DNA of 64,000 nucleotides. Source: Noviherbaspirillum sedimenti (GTDB lineage: Bacteria > Pseudomonadota > Gammaproteobacteria > Burkholderiales > Burkholderiaceae_D). The DNA lies in NCBI RefSeq assembly GCF_003590835.1, contig NZ_QYUQ01000002.1:1054001-1118000 (forward strand). Direction: 5' to 3'. The notes beneath the pieces were generated by a model that was not told the origin of the DNA, did not search any database, and saw only the letters and a program-made list of their open reading frames with translations. Made by a program: the position numbers and the translations under genes. Positions 37,041 to 46,448 of the stretch are shown here, piece by piece. Numbering within the stretch: position 1 is the stretch's first letter; each line of letters starts with the position of its first letter.

Positions 37041-37883
37041 TTATTGGAGCAAAATTTGACACGCATCCTCAAATTTCGACTCGGTTTCGCGAAACACGGA
37101 TCGCATCGCTGCGGCCCCGATATTCAGGCTATTCCATACGCGCTCATCAATGACGGGAACGAGCGCAGTATCTGCCCCATCAAGATCCAGCGCATAGACG
37201 ATCGCATTTGCGACATGAATTACGCTCGGAATATCGTTCAAGTCCTGGTTTTCCGGAGCATGGTGATTCGCGATGGATTTCTGTATCACCAGCGGAAATT
37301 TCCAATATTCCGCCAGCGCACGTCCGACGACGGTATGATCCAGCCCCAGCACCGCACGCTCCGCCTCAATGCGATCGCAGTCATGCCGGTCCCGATATGA
37401 CATCACCTTTGAGTATTGCTCCGGAAAGCGGGTTACCAGTACCAGCACGCCAATATCATGCAGCAAGCCGGAGATGAAGGCATAGTCCTGATTGAGATTC
37501 AGCGCACGGGCCAGCTCCTTGGCGCACAATGCCGTACCGATGGCATGACGCCAGAAATTGGTGAAATCAAAGCTTGGGTGCTGCTCCTCGGAAAAATTTC
37601 CTATCACGCCCGCTGCGGTAATCAGCGTTCTGACGCTATCAAACCCCAGGACCGTGATCGCTTGCTGAATGGTGGTAACTTTGCGCTGCAAGCCGTAAAA
37701 GGATGAATTCGCAAGCCGCAATGTCTTAGCGGACAAGGCCTGGTCCTGTGAAACTTTATAGGCCATTGCGCCGATACTGATATCGCTCTGCTCAAAGCTG
37801 TTGAGCAATTCGACGACAATGATTGGCAGTGACGGGAGGTCGCGTATGCCTTTTACGATATCAGCGAGTACAAGTTTGCTCAT
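37041..37883 (-). CDS. HDOD-domain protein
   Basis: The 280-residue protein is an HDOD domain, an HD-like fold usually without phosphodiesterase activity. Landmarks are IRDLPSLPIIVVELLN, LRLANSSFYGLQRKVTTIQQ and LLHDIGVLVLV. HDOD proteins act as signal-transduction scaffolds in bacteria, often near kinases and c-di-GMP enzymes. Its start overlaps the stop of the upstream 105-residue gene by 4 bases (ATGA). It is 38 bp before the histidine kinase. Confidence 0.9.
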   Translation of the reverse strand: MSKLVLADIVKGIRDLPSLPIIVVELLNSFEQSDISIGAMAYKVSQDQALSAKTLRLANSSFYGLQRKVTTIQQAITVLGFDSVRTLITAAGVIGNFSEEQHPSFDFTNFWRHAIGTALCAKELARALNLNQDYAFISGLLHDIGVLVLVTRFPEQYSKVMSYRDRHDCDRIEAERAVLGLDHTVVGRALAEYWKFPLVIQKSIANHHAPENQDLNDIPSVIHVANAIVYALDLDGADTALVPVIDERVWNSLNIGAAAMRSVFRETESKFEDACQILLQ

Positions 37884-38197
37884 TTCATTTCACCCAATTT
37901 GTACTCGGCTATGCGTTGCAATAAAACGCCGCATGCAGGGCTGGTGCTACACTTTCTGAACAAGATCGCGAGACGTTGTTGCACCCGCTCTCTTTCCGCC
38001 TGCAGGTCGGCTTCGGAAATGTCATCGTTGATCACATATGCCATATCAATACCACGCCGCCGCAAGGACGTGATCATGCCATCAGTCAAGACTGTTGCAT
38101 CTGGCAAGAGGACGCCACCGCGTCCATCAAGCACGGCTCCCCATAAAGTCATTCCAGCAACGGCGTCGTTCAAATCTATCTGCTTGTATTTATTCAT
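37880..38197 (-). CDS. Hypothetical protein of signalling operon
   Basis: This 105-residue soluble protein (begins MNKYKQIDLNDAVAGMTLWG) contains GGVLLPDATVLTDGMITSLRRRGI. That is the pattern of the short N-terminal module that precedes HD-GYP domains in other proteins (AGMVLAEDVYDxxGxLLLPxGTxLT). Here it stands alone in an operon with separate HDOD, kinase and HD-GYP genes. It may be a small adaptor. The overlap with the HDOD gene supports real translation. Two Cys near the C-terminus (KCSTSPACGV) could bind metal, but that is speculative. Confidence 0.7.
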   Translation of the reverse strand: MNKYKQIDLNDAVAGMTLWGAVLDGRGGVLLPDATVLTDGMITSLRRRGIDMAYVINDDISEADLQAERERVQQRLAILFRKCSTSPACGVLLQRIAEYKLGEMK

Positions 38198-38274
38198 TGC
38201 CGCGCTCCTTCGCTCTGCGCAGGAAAATTTTCGTCATTTATCGTTAAATTCCGCCGAGGGCACCAAGCAACCTA

Positions 38275-41200
38275 CTAGGAAGGCGTCAACATGATCAGCC
38301 TTCCGCGAGACTGACTGTCATTACCCATGCTGCGGGACGTGATCTCGAACCACGTTCCCTTCAATTCCATGCGACACATCTCGCCTTCTCCGATTTCTCT
38401 TATTCTATGAAACAGCTCCGGCATGAGTTGAATGGCTTCGCTGCCGAGTATCGGCCCTACATCATTAAAGAGAGTCTGGGCTGCAATGTTAACGAAGGCG
38501 ACGATGTCATCATCGTCCAGACCGATTACCGACTGCGGCACGTGCTGCAGCGCCTCGCGTACAATATCAAGGCTGACTTTGCTGCGTTTTATTTGCTGCT
38601 GCTTTTGCCTGAGCAAATCCTCTAGCTGTCTATTTGCCTTAGCCAACTCCTGATTCGCGGCTCGGACCTCCAGACCGAGGCGCCGGTTTTCATCCGCCAT
38701 TTCCTTATGCTGGAAGGCTTTTGCGACATGTTCGCGCAATTGCAGGTCATCCCAGGGCTTGGTAAAAAACTTGTAAATCGCTCCTTCATTAACAGCATCA
38801 GTTACCGATTGTAATTCCGTGAAGCCGGACAGTACGATACGCACCGTATCCGGATACAGATTTTTCACCGTTCGCAGAAATTCTACGCCAGTCATCCCCG
38901 GCATGCGCTGATCGGAAACGATCACGTCGATATCATGCTGCGCCAACAGCGTCAGACCTTCCTTCCCGCCTGACGCAGTTAGAATCTGGTAACCATCACG
39001 ACGCACCAGGCGTTTTAGTGCATTGAGAATATTCGGCTCATCATCCACCAACAATAGCTTGCGCGAAGGTTTATGCATGCGCAGAAAGTGATCCGGCAAG
39101 CGGCGCTCCTCAAGCAGCAAGGATGTAATACTTGCCGCTGGAAGCGCTTCGGAAAAAAGGAAACCCTGAATTTCGTCGCACATGCTACGGGAAAGGAATT
39201 CGCACTGCGCTTCAGTTTCGACGCCCTCGGCGATCACCCGGATACCGAGACCGTGCGCCATTGAAATAATCGCATCGGTAATCGCTGCGTCCTTGGATTG
39301 CAGCGCAATTTCATTTACAAACGAGCGGTCGATCTTGAGCACATCGACTGGAAATTTTTTCAAATAGGACAGGCTCGAGTAGCCGGTGCCGAAATCATCG
39401 ATGGAAATTTGCACACCGAGAGAACGAAGCTCAGTCAAAATGGCGATGGCCCGATCCACATCGGTCATCACCAGACTTTCGGTGAGTTCGATATCCAGGC
39501 ATTCTGCCGCAAGCCCAGTCTCCTCAAGAGTATTAGCAATTAAACTAACGAGGTCTTCATGAGAAAACTGACGTGCCGACAAATTCACCGCGACACGCAA
39601 ATTACCGAAACCGGCGCGCTGCCAGGCCTTGGCCTGGGCACAAGCGGAACGAATTACCCACGCACCAATCGGTACAATCAGGCCCATTTCTTCGGCGATG
39701 CCAATAAAACCTCCTGGTGCAACCAGGCCTAGCTCTGGATGTTGCCAACGCAGCAATGCCTCCACCCCGACCACTGCACCCGTCAGTAAATCGACTTGCG
39801 GCTGATAGTGCAAGACAAATTCCGCACGCTCAAGCCCATTACGCAGCGCATTTTCGATTTCCAATCGCTCGCGCGCGCTTTCATTCATTGTCGGCGTATA
39901 AAACTGGAAATTATTACCACCGAGATCCTTGGCGCGGTACATGGCCGCGTCGGCATTTTTAAGCAGTTCGGACGCCACTGTGCCGTCCTTTGGATAAAGG
40001 CCAATTCCAATACTGCAGCTTGCATAAAACTGCACATCGGCGACCATGAACGGCGATGCCATCACTTGCATCAAGCGTTGCGTCAAGTCAGCCGTGTCCT
40101 GCTCACTGTCTATTCGCTCGACCACCACCACGAATTCGTCGCCCCCCTGGCGTGCCACTGTGTCACTTGCACGGAATACGCTCGACATCCTTTCCGATAT
40201 TTGACGCAGCAACTTATCGCCACCTTCATGACCAACGCTGTCATTGACGATTTTAAATCGATCAAGATCGATGTACAGCACTGCCGCCATTTTTTTGTCA
40301 CGCTGAGCACGCGCAATTGCTTGCTGCAGCCGATCTTGAAGAAGGATTCGATTAGGCAAACTGGTAAGAGCATCGTGCGTTGCCCAATACTCAAGTTCGG
40401 CTTCATTCCGTTTCTTTTCGCTTATATCGCGTACGATCTTTGCCACACCGATGATGTGGTTTGCCGAATCTCTAATAGGTGAAAGCGTCAGACTGACGTC
40501 GATCACGGTACCGTTTTTGTGTGCCCACCTGGTTTCAAAATTTTTCAATCCATGGCCCCGCATCACCTGGATTATGATTTCGGCAAATTCATTGCTTTTC
40601 TCAGGCGGTATTAAAAGCGAAATCGGCTGGCCGCATATTTCATCGCTCGTATATCCATACATTGCTTCGGCAGCCGGATTCCAGCTCAGGATTGTGCCGT
40701 CGGGAGAACTGCCAATAATTGCGGCATCCGTTGATTGCACGATCGCCGCAAGAAACTGGCGCGTTTCCTCGGATTTTTTCAAATCGGTGACGTCTTGCTG
40801 CACATGGATGATGTACGCCTTCTCTCCGATTTTTATGCGACTTATTCTTGACGCCGCGATGAATACATCGCCATTTTTTCGGCGCGAGCTGAACTCGCCG
40901 CATAAATACCCATGTTCCTTGAGGGTTGCGATATTATTCGCCATCAGATGCTGCGCCTGGTCAGCAGTAGCTGCTTTTAATGCAGAATCCGGCTTCCCGA
41001 TCAGTTCTCCGGGTGAGTAACCGTAAATACGTTCCGTGGCAGCGTTGGCGTAAAAAATTTCTCCCTGTTCGTCGGTAACGATCACGCCCTCTGCAACGTT
41101 TGCCAAAATTTCGGCTTGCGCACGCAATTGATCTTCAGCGTGTCTGCGCTTTGTGATGTCTTGAATGACAACGACAGCGCCGATGATGTGATGGTGGTCG

Positions 41201-41877
41201 TCGTATAAGGGCAAGGCAGAATGCAGAATGATTTTGCGTGTGCCATCGAAACACGCGATTTCGATTTCCTCGTCAATCGAAATTTCACCGTTCCGGAGCG
41301 CGCGTGCCGCAGCCAATTCTTCCTGCTCAATCTGTTTTCCGCTGCTTAGCCAGTGGCCTTTGTATTCCGCAAAATTTTCAATCCCGACATAACACACACC
41401 GCCCCATATTTTTTCTCCCGCATCATTGCCATATAAGATTTTTCCGTCGGCATCAATGATAAAAACGCCCACAGGCAGCGCTTCAAGAACCCACTGCAAG
41501 TGATATTCATTCTCAAGTGGCGAGCGGTGGCGGCTCTGGCGGGCGACGTCAATGTAAAACTGCAGATCAACGCCCGAGAATGGCGCAGCCAGAATCTGAT
41601 CAACACATGCGGAATACGGATGAGGAAGTGTCGCCTTGCATTCCTCTTGCGCCACCAGGAAACAGAAAAAGCGAGCCGGCTCTACAGACTGTTTCATCGC
41701 CAGAATTTGCAGGTACCAGCGTTCCAGAGCCGGAGCGTCGACAAAGCAAAGATCGTAGGAGGCGTCCTTCTGGTTTATATCATCGGAAAACTCCAGCCCA
41801 CACTGCCGCAAACGGTCACATAGCAGGTTGCGGTTGCGCTCATGATCGAGCAAGATTAGCGCCTTGCATGTCTTCAT
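38275..41877 (-). CDS. PAS-PAS-PAS-GGDEF-EAL-receiver multidomain signalling protein
   Basis: This 1200-residue protein begins with a degenerate receiver-like segment (1-110). Three PAS modules follow (about 120-490, e.g. GVFIIDADGKILYGNDAGEK and AAIIGSSPDGTILSWNPAAE). A GGDEF domain (about 495-660, RQGGDEFVVVVER intact) and an EAL domain (about 675-930, VVGVEALLRWQHPE and IDDFGTGYSSLSYL intact) come next. A true receiver (about 945-1060, VIVSDQRMPGMTGVEF), a coiled coil and a last PAS-like region complete it. Both cyclase and phosphodiesterase motifs look active, so the net effect on c-di-GMP depends on input. The receiver after EAL is an unusual order. It is the first gene of the six-gene signalling operon. 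Confidence 0.92.
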   Translation of the reverse strand: MKTCKALILLDHERNRNLLCDRLRQCGLEFSDDINQKDASYDLCFVDAPALERWYLQILAMKQSVEPARFFCFLVAQEECKATLPHPYSACVDQILAAPFSGVDLQFYIDVARQSRHRSPLENEYHLQWVLEALPVGVFIIDADGKILYGNDAGEKIWGGVCYVGIENFAEYKGHWLSSGKQIEQEELAAARALRNGEISIDEEIEIACFDGTRKIILHSALPLYDDHHHIIGAVVVIQDITKRRHAEDQLRAQAEILANVAEGVIVTDEQGEIFYANAATERIYGYSPGELIGKPDSALKAATADQAQHLMANNIATLKEHGYLCGEFSSRRKNGDVFIAASRISRIKIGEKAYIIHVQQDVTDLKKSEETRQFLAAIVQSTDAAIIGSSPDGTILSWNPAAEAMYGYTSDEICGQPISLLIPPEKSNEFAEIIIQVMRGHGLKNFETRWAHKNGTVIDVSLTLSPIRDSANHIIGVAKIVRDISEKKRNEAELEYWATHDALTSLPNRILLQDRLQQAIARAQRDKKMAAVLYIDLDRFKIVNDSVGHEGGDKLLRQISERMSSVFRASDTVARQGGDEFVVVVERIDSEQDTADLTQRLMQVMASPFMVADVQFYASCSIGIGLYPKDGTVASELLKNADAAMYRAKDLGGNNFQFYTPTMNESARERLEIENALRNGLERAEFVLHYQPQVDLLTGAVVGVEALLRWQHPELGLVAPGGFIGIAEEMGLIVPIGAWVIRSACAQAKAWQRAGFGNLRVAVNLSARQFSHEDLVSLIANTLEETGLAAECLDIELTESLVMTDVDRAIAILTELRSLGVQISIDDFGTGYSSLSYLKKFPVDVLKIDRSFVNEIALQSKDAAITDAIISMAHGLGIRVIAEGVETEAQCEFLSRSMCDEIQGFLFSEALPAASITSLLLEERRLPDHFLRMHKPSRKLLLVDDEPNILNALKRLVRRDGYQILTASGGKEGLTLLAQHDIDVIVSDQRMPGMTGVEFLRTVKNLYPDTVRIVLSGFTELQSVTDAVNEGAIYKFFTKPWDDLQLREHVAKAFQHKEMADENRRLGLEVRAANQELAKANRQLEDLLRQKQQQIKRSKVSLDIVREALQHVPQSVIGLDDDDIVAFVNIAAQTLFNDVGPILGSEAIQLMPELFHRIREIGEGEMCRMELKGTWFEITSRSMGNDSQSRGRLIMLTPS

Positions 41878-42251
41878 AATTGTTCGTCTCGCCCCAAGTC
41901 GATATCGCCGGCTGATTACAGCAGCGCAATTGCGCCAAGCGAGGCCAATGTCTCACTACGCTAGCGATATTGCTCTGCAAATGAACAACTGATGGGGGAA
42001 AAGCAGCAGGTTACCGATGAAACAAAACTGCCGGATACGGGCAAGAGAATTTTCTTGGCAACCCCGCTGGCATAGAACACGGTTCCTTAGCCCGGTAGCT
42101 TTGTGCCCCCGCTTTTCAGACGGGTTTACCGTTTATCAAAACCTTAAATAATATCATCATTTTCCGCGTTCTCGCTTGAGGTGTTGCTGTGTCTCATACG
42201 AGAAGTAGCTCATGCCAATGCATCAAATTCATCAATTTTTCCTGTAACATC
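41878..42251. other. Intergenic region upstream of signalling operon
   Basis: About 370 bases contain no supported gene. The minus-strand promoter of the large signalling gene must lie near 41880-42000. AT-rich parts lie near 42140-42170. The stretch before 42252 shows no match to the sodium-symporter remnant, so the upstream part of that gene has been lost. Confidence 0.4.
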
Positions 42252-42509
42252 ATGGTGGTCTTGCACAACGGCCTGGGCCTGCTGCTGGGCTACTGGCTGG
42301 CCAAGCTGTGCGGCATGAGCGTTCCCAAACGCAAGGCGCTGGCGATCGAAATCGGCATGCAGAATTCCGGGCTCGGGGTGGCGCAAGCCACCGCGCATTT
42401 CTCACCGCTGGCAGCGGTGCCGAGCGAAATTTTCAGCGTATGGCACAATATCTCGGGAGCGCTGGCGGCGGATGCCACCATCCCGCAGGTCGAAAGTGGC
42501 AAGGCTTAA
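42252..42509 (+). pseudogene. C-terminal remnant of bile-acid:sodium symporter family (BASS)
   Basis: The frame reads [20 protein letters not shown], then [20 protein letters not shown] and [16 protein letters not shown], the last two helices of a BASS-family transporter (usual length near 300 residues). Only about 85 residues remain. ATG 42252 lacks a ribosome binding site, and the upstream 200 residues are absent. A normal stop occurs at 42509. It is a deletion remnant. Confidence 0.8.
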
Positions 42510-42546
42510 GGCTTGATACGACTTCCCGCACCGGCATCCTGAAAAA

Positions 42547-42574
42547 GCGAGGCGAAGCGTGTTGAGCGCCTCGC
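42547..42574 (-). terminator. Hairpin with A/T run, possible minus-strand terminator
   Basis: GCGAGGCG (42547-42554) pairs with CGCCTCGC (42567-42574) around 12 bases. On the minus strand the stem is followed by CTTTTTC. No minus-strand gene feeds into it, so it may be an orphan, or serve as a transcript end for antisense reads from 42.6 kb. Confidence 0.45.
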
Positions 42575-42620
42575 CTCGGACCAGAAAGTACCTGTTGCTT
42601 CTACGTAAGGCGTCTTCGGA

Positions 42621-43043
42621 ATGTCTCTCGCGTTAACGTATCAGTTATTGGCAAATGCCGTGCTGATCGTGCACTTCGCTATCGTCGTGTTCGTGGTCGG
42701 TGGCCTGGTGCTGGTCGTCGCCGGCAACCTGATTGGGTGGCAGTGGGTCAACCGCATCTGGTTCCGCGTTGCACACCTCGCGGCGATCGCGACAGTGGTC
42801 GTCGAGTCATGGACGGATATCGTCTGCCCGCTCACCACACTGGAATCCTGGCTGCGCACCAAGGCAGGCGCAGATCCGTACAGCGGCGGTTTCATCGAGC
42901 ACTGGCTGCAGCAATTGCTGTTCTATGAAGCCCCGTGGTGGGTATTTGCCGTCACCTACTCGGCTTTCGGCTTGCTGGTGGCCGCCGCCTGGTGGTACTT
43001 TCCTCCCAAGGCGGGCAAGCGGCGGCATGGAAAAGGCGCCTGA
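42621..43043 (+). CDS. DUF2784 membrane protein
   Basis: This 140-residue protein has about four membrane helices (ANAVLIVHFAIVVFVVGGLV, then VAHLAAIATVVVESW, LLFYEAPWWVFAV, SAFGLLVAAAWW). The pattern NRIWFRVAHLAAI and DIVCPLTTLESWLRTKAG is characteristic of DUF2784. Its function is unknown. It lies 18 bp from the end of the convergent aminotransferase gene and 110 bp after the symporter remnant. The lone Cys in IVCPLTTLE is conserved in the family. Confidence 0.85.
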   Translation: MSLALTYQLLANAVLIVHFAIVVFVVGGLVLVVAGNLIGWQWVNRIWFRVAHLAAIATVVVESWTDIVCPLTTLESWLRTKAGADPYSGGFIEHWLQQLLFYEAPWWVFAVTYSAFGLLVAAAWWYFPPKAGKRRHGKGA

Positions 43044-43060
43044 AGGTGCATGAGCGGCGC

Positions 43061-44254
43061 CTAAGCCATCACCTCCACCACCGCTTGCGCCACCCGTCGC
43101 ACATTGCCGGTCGTCAGCCCGGTAATACAAATCCGTCCCGAATCCAGCAGATAGATGCCGAAGCGATCGCGCAGGGCTTGCGCATGGGTGGCGAAAAAGC
43201 CGCTGTAGCTGAACATGCCGCGCTGGGCGGTGATAAAACCCACCTGCGCATCCGGGCGCAGGATCAGTATCTGGTCCTGCAACGCCTGGCGCATCTGCAG
43301 GATGCGCGCGCGCATGGCCCCGACTTCGGCGCGCCACATGGCATTCAACTGCGGATTCAGCAAGACCCGCGCGACGATCTGGCCGCCATGCGTGGGCGGG
43401 CTGGAATAGCTGCGCCGCACCGTGAATTCCATCTGGCCCAGCACCCGGTCGGCTTCCTCGGCATCCTTGCAGACGATGCTGAGCGCGCCGCAGCGCTCGC
43501 CGTACAGCGAAAAGGTCTTGGAAAAGGAATTGCTGACGAAGAAGGACAAGCCGGCATCGGCCATGGCCCGCATTGCATAGGCATCCTCTTCCATGCCCTG
43601 CCCCAGGCCCTGGTAGGCGATGTCGCAGAAGGGAATCAGTTCGCGCGCGACGCAAATGCGCACCACGTCATCCCATTGCGCCGGCGTCAGGTCGACGCCG
43701 GTGGGGTTGTGGCAGCACGGATGGAACAGCACGATGCTGCGTGCCGGCAGTTGCTCCAGGCAAGCCGTCATGCCGGCAAAATTGACGCCGCTGCTGGCTG
43801 CATCGAAATACGGATAGCGGTTGACGGTAAAGCCGGAACCGGAAAAAATCGCCGCGTGGTTGTCCCACGACGGGTCGCTGACCCAGACTTGTGACTCCGG
43901 GAAATACTGCTTCAACAGGTCGCTGCCCAGTTTCAGCGCGCCCGAGCCGCCGATGGTCTGCGCCGTGGCGATGTGTTTCGCCGTCACTTTCGGGTGTGCG
44001 GCGCCAAACAGCACTTCCTGCACTGCCTGGCGGTAATTCGCCGCGCCGGCCATCGGCTGGTAGATGCAGGCTTGCGTTTCCGCCTGCAAGGCCTGTTCGG
44101 CGATCCGCACCGATTCCAGCTTGGGCACATTGCCGGCATCGTCGTAATACAGGCCGATGCTCAGATTGACCTTTTCCGGGCGGGGATCCTGGCGGAAGCG
44201 GTCAACCAGCGAAAAAATGGGGTCGCCGGGATAACGGGGGAAATGCTCGAACAT
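43061..44254 (-). CDS. tyrB: Aromatic amino-acid aminotransferase
   Basis: The 397-residue class I aminotransferase begins MFEHFPRYPGDPIFSLVDRF and shows the PLP-binding Lys in SNSFSKTFSLYGERCGAL and CHNPTGVDLTPAQW for the cofactor pocket. It converts aromatic amino acids and aspartate/glutamate with 2-oxoglutarate as amino acceptor; aspartate versus aromatic preference is not certain from sequence. Length is as expected. The gene is preceded by a 13-bp tandem repeat region (44356-44407) that may hold its promoter, and it is read toward DUF2784. Confidence 0.92.
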   Translation of the reverse strand: MFEHFPRYPGDPIFSLVDRFRQDPRPEKVNLSIGLYYDDAGNVPKLESVRIAEQALQAETQACIYQPMAGAANYRQAVQEVLFGAAHPKVTAKHIATAQTIGGSGALKLGSDLLKQYFPESQVWVSDPSWDNHAAIFSGSGFTVNRYPYFDAASSGVNFAGMTACLEQLPARSIVLFHPCCHNPTGVDLTPAQWDDVVRICVARELIPFCDIAYQGLGQGMEEDAYAMRAMADAGLSFFVSNSFSKTFSLYGERCGALSIVCKDAEEADRVLGQMEFTVRRSYSSPPTHGGQIVARVLLNPQLNAMWRAEVGAMRARILQMRQALQDQILILRPDAQVGFITAQRGMFSYSGFFATHAQALRDRFGIYLLDSGRICITGLTTGNVRRVAQAVVEVMA

Positions 44255-44355
44255 GATGTGCTCCGGGTTACTGCGCCAGGAAATGGATCGCGGTGTTGGC
44301 CAAAACGACCATTATCGCAATAAATGCCCTAGCGGCAAGTAGTCCGGCCAGAATA

Positions 44356-44407
44356 ATATGTTTAATTCATATGTTTAATTAACATGCTTAATTCATATGC
44401 TTAATTC
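44356..44407. repeat. 13-bp tandem repeat, four units
   Basis: Units are ATATGTTTAATTC, ATATGTTTAATTA, ACATGCTTAATTC and ATATGCTTAATTC, four copies without gaps. The last unit contains the TAA stop of the cytochrome gene. It lies just upstream of the aminotransferase start on the minus strand. It may be a regulator-binding array, a promoter spacer or slippage-prone sequence. Confidence 0.9.
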
Positions 44408-45696
44408 AAGGGCACGCCACGCGCCCGGCCGACATCGACCGGCGACACCATGGGTGCCTGGTTGCCCCAGGTGTTGCGCATGTAGGAAACCACTGCGGCC
44501 ACTTCGCCATCATTCAGTTCATGCGCGAAAGGCGGCATGCCGTAGGGACGCGGGTTGCCTCGCGTCGTCGGCGGATAACCACCGTTCAAGACCATGCGGA
44601 TCGGGTTGAGGGCGTTATCCAGGGTCAGGGCGCGGTTGCCGGCCAGCGGCGGATACGCCGGCGGCTGCCCCTGGCCATTGGCCTTGTGGCAATCGACACA
44701 GTATTTTTCATAAATGCGCTGCCCTTCCTTCAGCACCTGCTCGGCATTGTCGCTGGCGGCGACGCTGCGCAGGCTGGGCGGCGCGCCGCTCTGCGGCAGC
44801 GATTTGAGGTAAGCGGCGATCGCGCCGGCATCGGCCGCATCCAGGTATTGCAGGCTCTGGCCGACCACCTCGGCCATCGGCCCGGAAGCGGTGCCGCGCA
44901 TCGATACGCCGGTGGTCAGCAAGTCGGCGATGTGGCGCGCTTCCCAGTTGCCCAGGCCGCTTGCAGCGTCACCCGTCAGTGCCGGCGCATACCAGTTCTG
45001 CACCGGGATCAGGCCGCCGGCCAGGTCGAGTTTTTCTTCGCTGCCACCCAGGGTGGTGCGGCTGGTATGGCAGGCGCTGCAATGGCCGGCGCCCTGCACC
45101 AGGTAGGCGCCGCGGTTCCACTCGACCGATTTGCCGTCGTCCGGCTTGAACTCGCCGGGACGGAAATACAAGGCGCGCCAGCCGGCCAACAGGATCCGCT
45201 GGTTGTAGGGGAAGCGCAATTCGGCTGGGCGGTTTGGCTGCGCCACCGGCTCCAGCGTGCGCAGGTAGGCGAAGATCGCATCCGTGTCGGCGCGCGTCAT
45301 GCGGGTGTAGTTCGTATAAGGGAAAGCCGGATACAGGAATTGGCCATCCTTCGATTTGCCGTTATGCAGGGCGCGCCAGAAATCGTCGGCGGTCCATTGG
45401 CCAATGCCGGTTTCGGCATGCGGCGTCAGGTTGGAGGTATAGATATTGCCAAAAGGCGTGGGAATAGCCCGCCCGCCGGCGTACTCCGGGCCGCCGCGCG
45501 CGGTGTGGCAAGCCATGCAATCGCCGACCCGCGCAAGATAAGCGCCGCGGCGCAACTGTTCGGCGCTGTCGGCCACCGGCGCGGAAAGCATGCCGCTGCC
45601 GGGCTCATGCCAGACCTGGTAGCCCACCACGGCGGCCGGGATGGCGACGAAAAGAACAAGCACCACGCCCAGGAGGGCCAGCAACAGGCGCTTCAT
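44401..45696 (-). CDS. Triheme membrane-anchored cytochrome c
   Basis: This 431-residue protein has an N-terminal anchor (LLALLGVVLVLFVAIPAAVV) and three heme motifs: CMACH (residues near 65), CSACH (near 215) and CVDCH (near 335). It resembles the cytochrome subunit of alcohol or gluconate dehydrogenases, which passes electrons to terminal oxidases. ATG 45696 is chosen because GGGAGG lies 5 bases before it and it overlaps the previous stop (ATGA). No dehydrogenase subunit is adjacent; instead, a c4-type cytochrome precedes it and a cbb3-type oxidase is divergent. It likely acts as a periplasmic electron donor to that oxidase. Confidence 0.9.
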   Translation of the reverse strand: MKRLLLALLGVVLVLFVAIPAAVVGYQVWHEPGSGMLSAPVADSAEQLRRGAYLARVGDCMACHTARGGPEYAGGRAIPTPFGNIYTSNLTPHAETGIGQWTADDFWRALHNGKSKDGQFLYPAFPYTNYTRMTRADTDAIFAYLRTLEPVAQPNRPAELRFPYNQRILLAGWRALYFRPGEFKPDDGKSVEWNRGAYLVQGAGHCSACHTSRTTLGGSEEKLDLAGGLIPVQNWYAPALTGDAASGLGNWEARHIADLLTTGVSMRGTASGPMAEVVGQSLQYLDAADAGAIAAYLKSLPQSGAPPSLRSVAASDNAEQVLKEGQRIYEKYCVDCHKANGQGQPPAYPPLAGNRALTLDNALNPIRMVLNGGYPPTTRGNPRPYGMPPFAHELNDGEVAAVVSYMRNTWGNQAPMVSPVDVGRARGVPLN

Positions 45697-46448
45697 GGCT
45701 GCCTCCCTGCTTGCTGCGCCGCGTTGCCGGAGACGATCACGCCATGCGCGCTGCCGCAGGGCAGCGGCAATTTGACCGGCAACGAGGCTGCCGGGGTGCT
45801 GTTGGCCGGCACCGGCTGCGAAGCCAGCCAGGCGGACGCCGCGCTGACGTCGGCCGGCGTGAGGCGGCTGGTGATCTCCGCCATGCAATCTGGCGCCGCC
45901 GTGCGCCGGGTCTTGTTACGCCAGGCGCCGAACTGCGCATTCAGGTAATCGCGCGGCAATCCCAGCAGGCCGGGAATCGTCGGCGCCACGCCGGTCAGTT
46001 TCTGGCCGTGGCAGGCGACGCAGGCCGGGACCTTTTTGGCGGCATCGCCCGACAGCACCAGTTGCCGGCCTCGTTCCATTTCTTCCTTGCTGACATTGAC
46101 CGCCTGCGGCGGCGGATAGGGCAAATGCTGACTGGCGAAGTAATCCGCGAGTTCCTTCAGATAAGCATCCGACATCTGGTCCACCATGTAAGTCATCATC
46201 GGATATTGCCGCTGACCGTCGCGAAAATTGACCAGCTGGTTGTAGAGATAGCCGGCAGGCTTGCCGGCGATGCGCGGAAAAAAACCCTCGCTGGTGGCAC
46301 GCCCTTCCTTGCCGTGGCAAGCCGCGCAGGCGAGTGCGCGCTGGGCGATGGTATCGGGGATCGCCGGCTGGGCGATGGCGACGCCCCCTGAAATGGCGAA
46401 GGCACATGCAAAGATGAAACAATTCAAAAGCGGGAAGATTTTTTTCAT
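45693..46448 (-). CDS. Diheme cytochrome c4-like protein
   Basis: The 251-residue exported protein has a signal peptide (NCFIFACAFAISGGVAIA) and two heme sites, CAACHGKEGRA and CVACHGQKLTGV. The repeated architecture (AGKPAGYLYNQLVNFRDG ... LGLPRDYLNAQF) is typical of c4. The C-terminal 50 residues are Pro/Ala-rich, longer than usual c4. It starts the two-gene cytochrome unit, divergent from the oxidase operon at 46908, and its stop overlaps the triheme gene. Confidence 0.88.
   Translation of the reverse strand: MKKIFPLLNCFIFACAFAISGGVAIAQPAIPDTIAQRALACAACHGKEGRATSEGFFPRIAGKPAGYLYNQLVNFRDGQRQYPMMTYMVDQMSDAYLKELADYFASQHLPYPPPQAVNVSKEEMERGRQLVLSGDAAKKVPACVACHGQKLTGVAPTIPGLLGLPRDYLNAQFGAWRNKTRRTAAPDCMAEITSRLTPADVSAASAWLASQPVPANSTPAASLPVKLPLPCGSAHGVIVSGNAAQQAGRQP

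Noticed and set aside
44356..44407. CRISPR-like repeats
   Set aside because: Units of 13 bp without spacers; simple tandem repeat.
44521..45948. 475-codon plus-strand frame opposite the cytochrome genes
   Set aside because: The opposite strand has heme motifs and signal sequences, while this frame has none.
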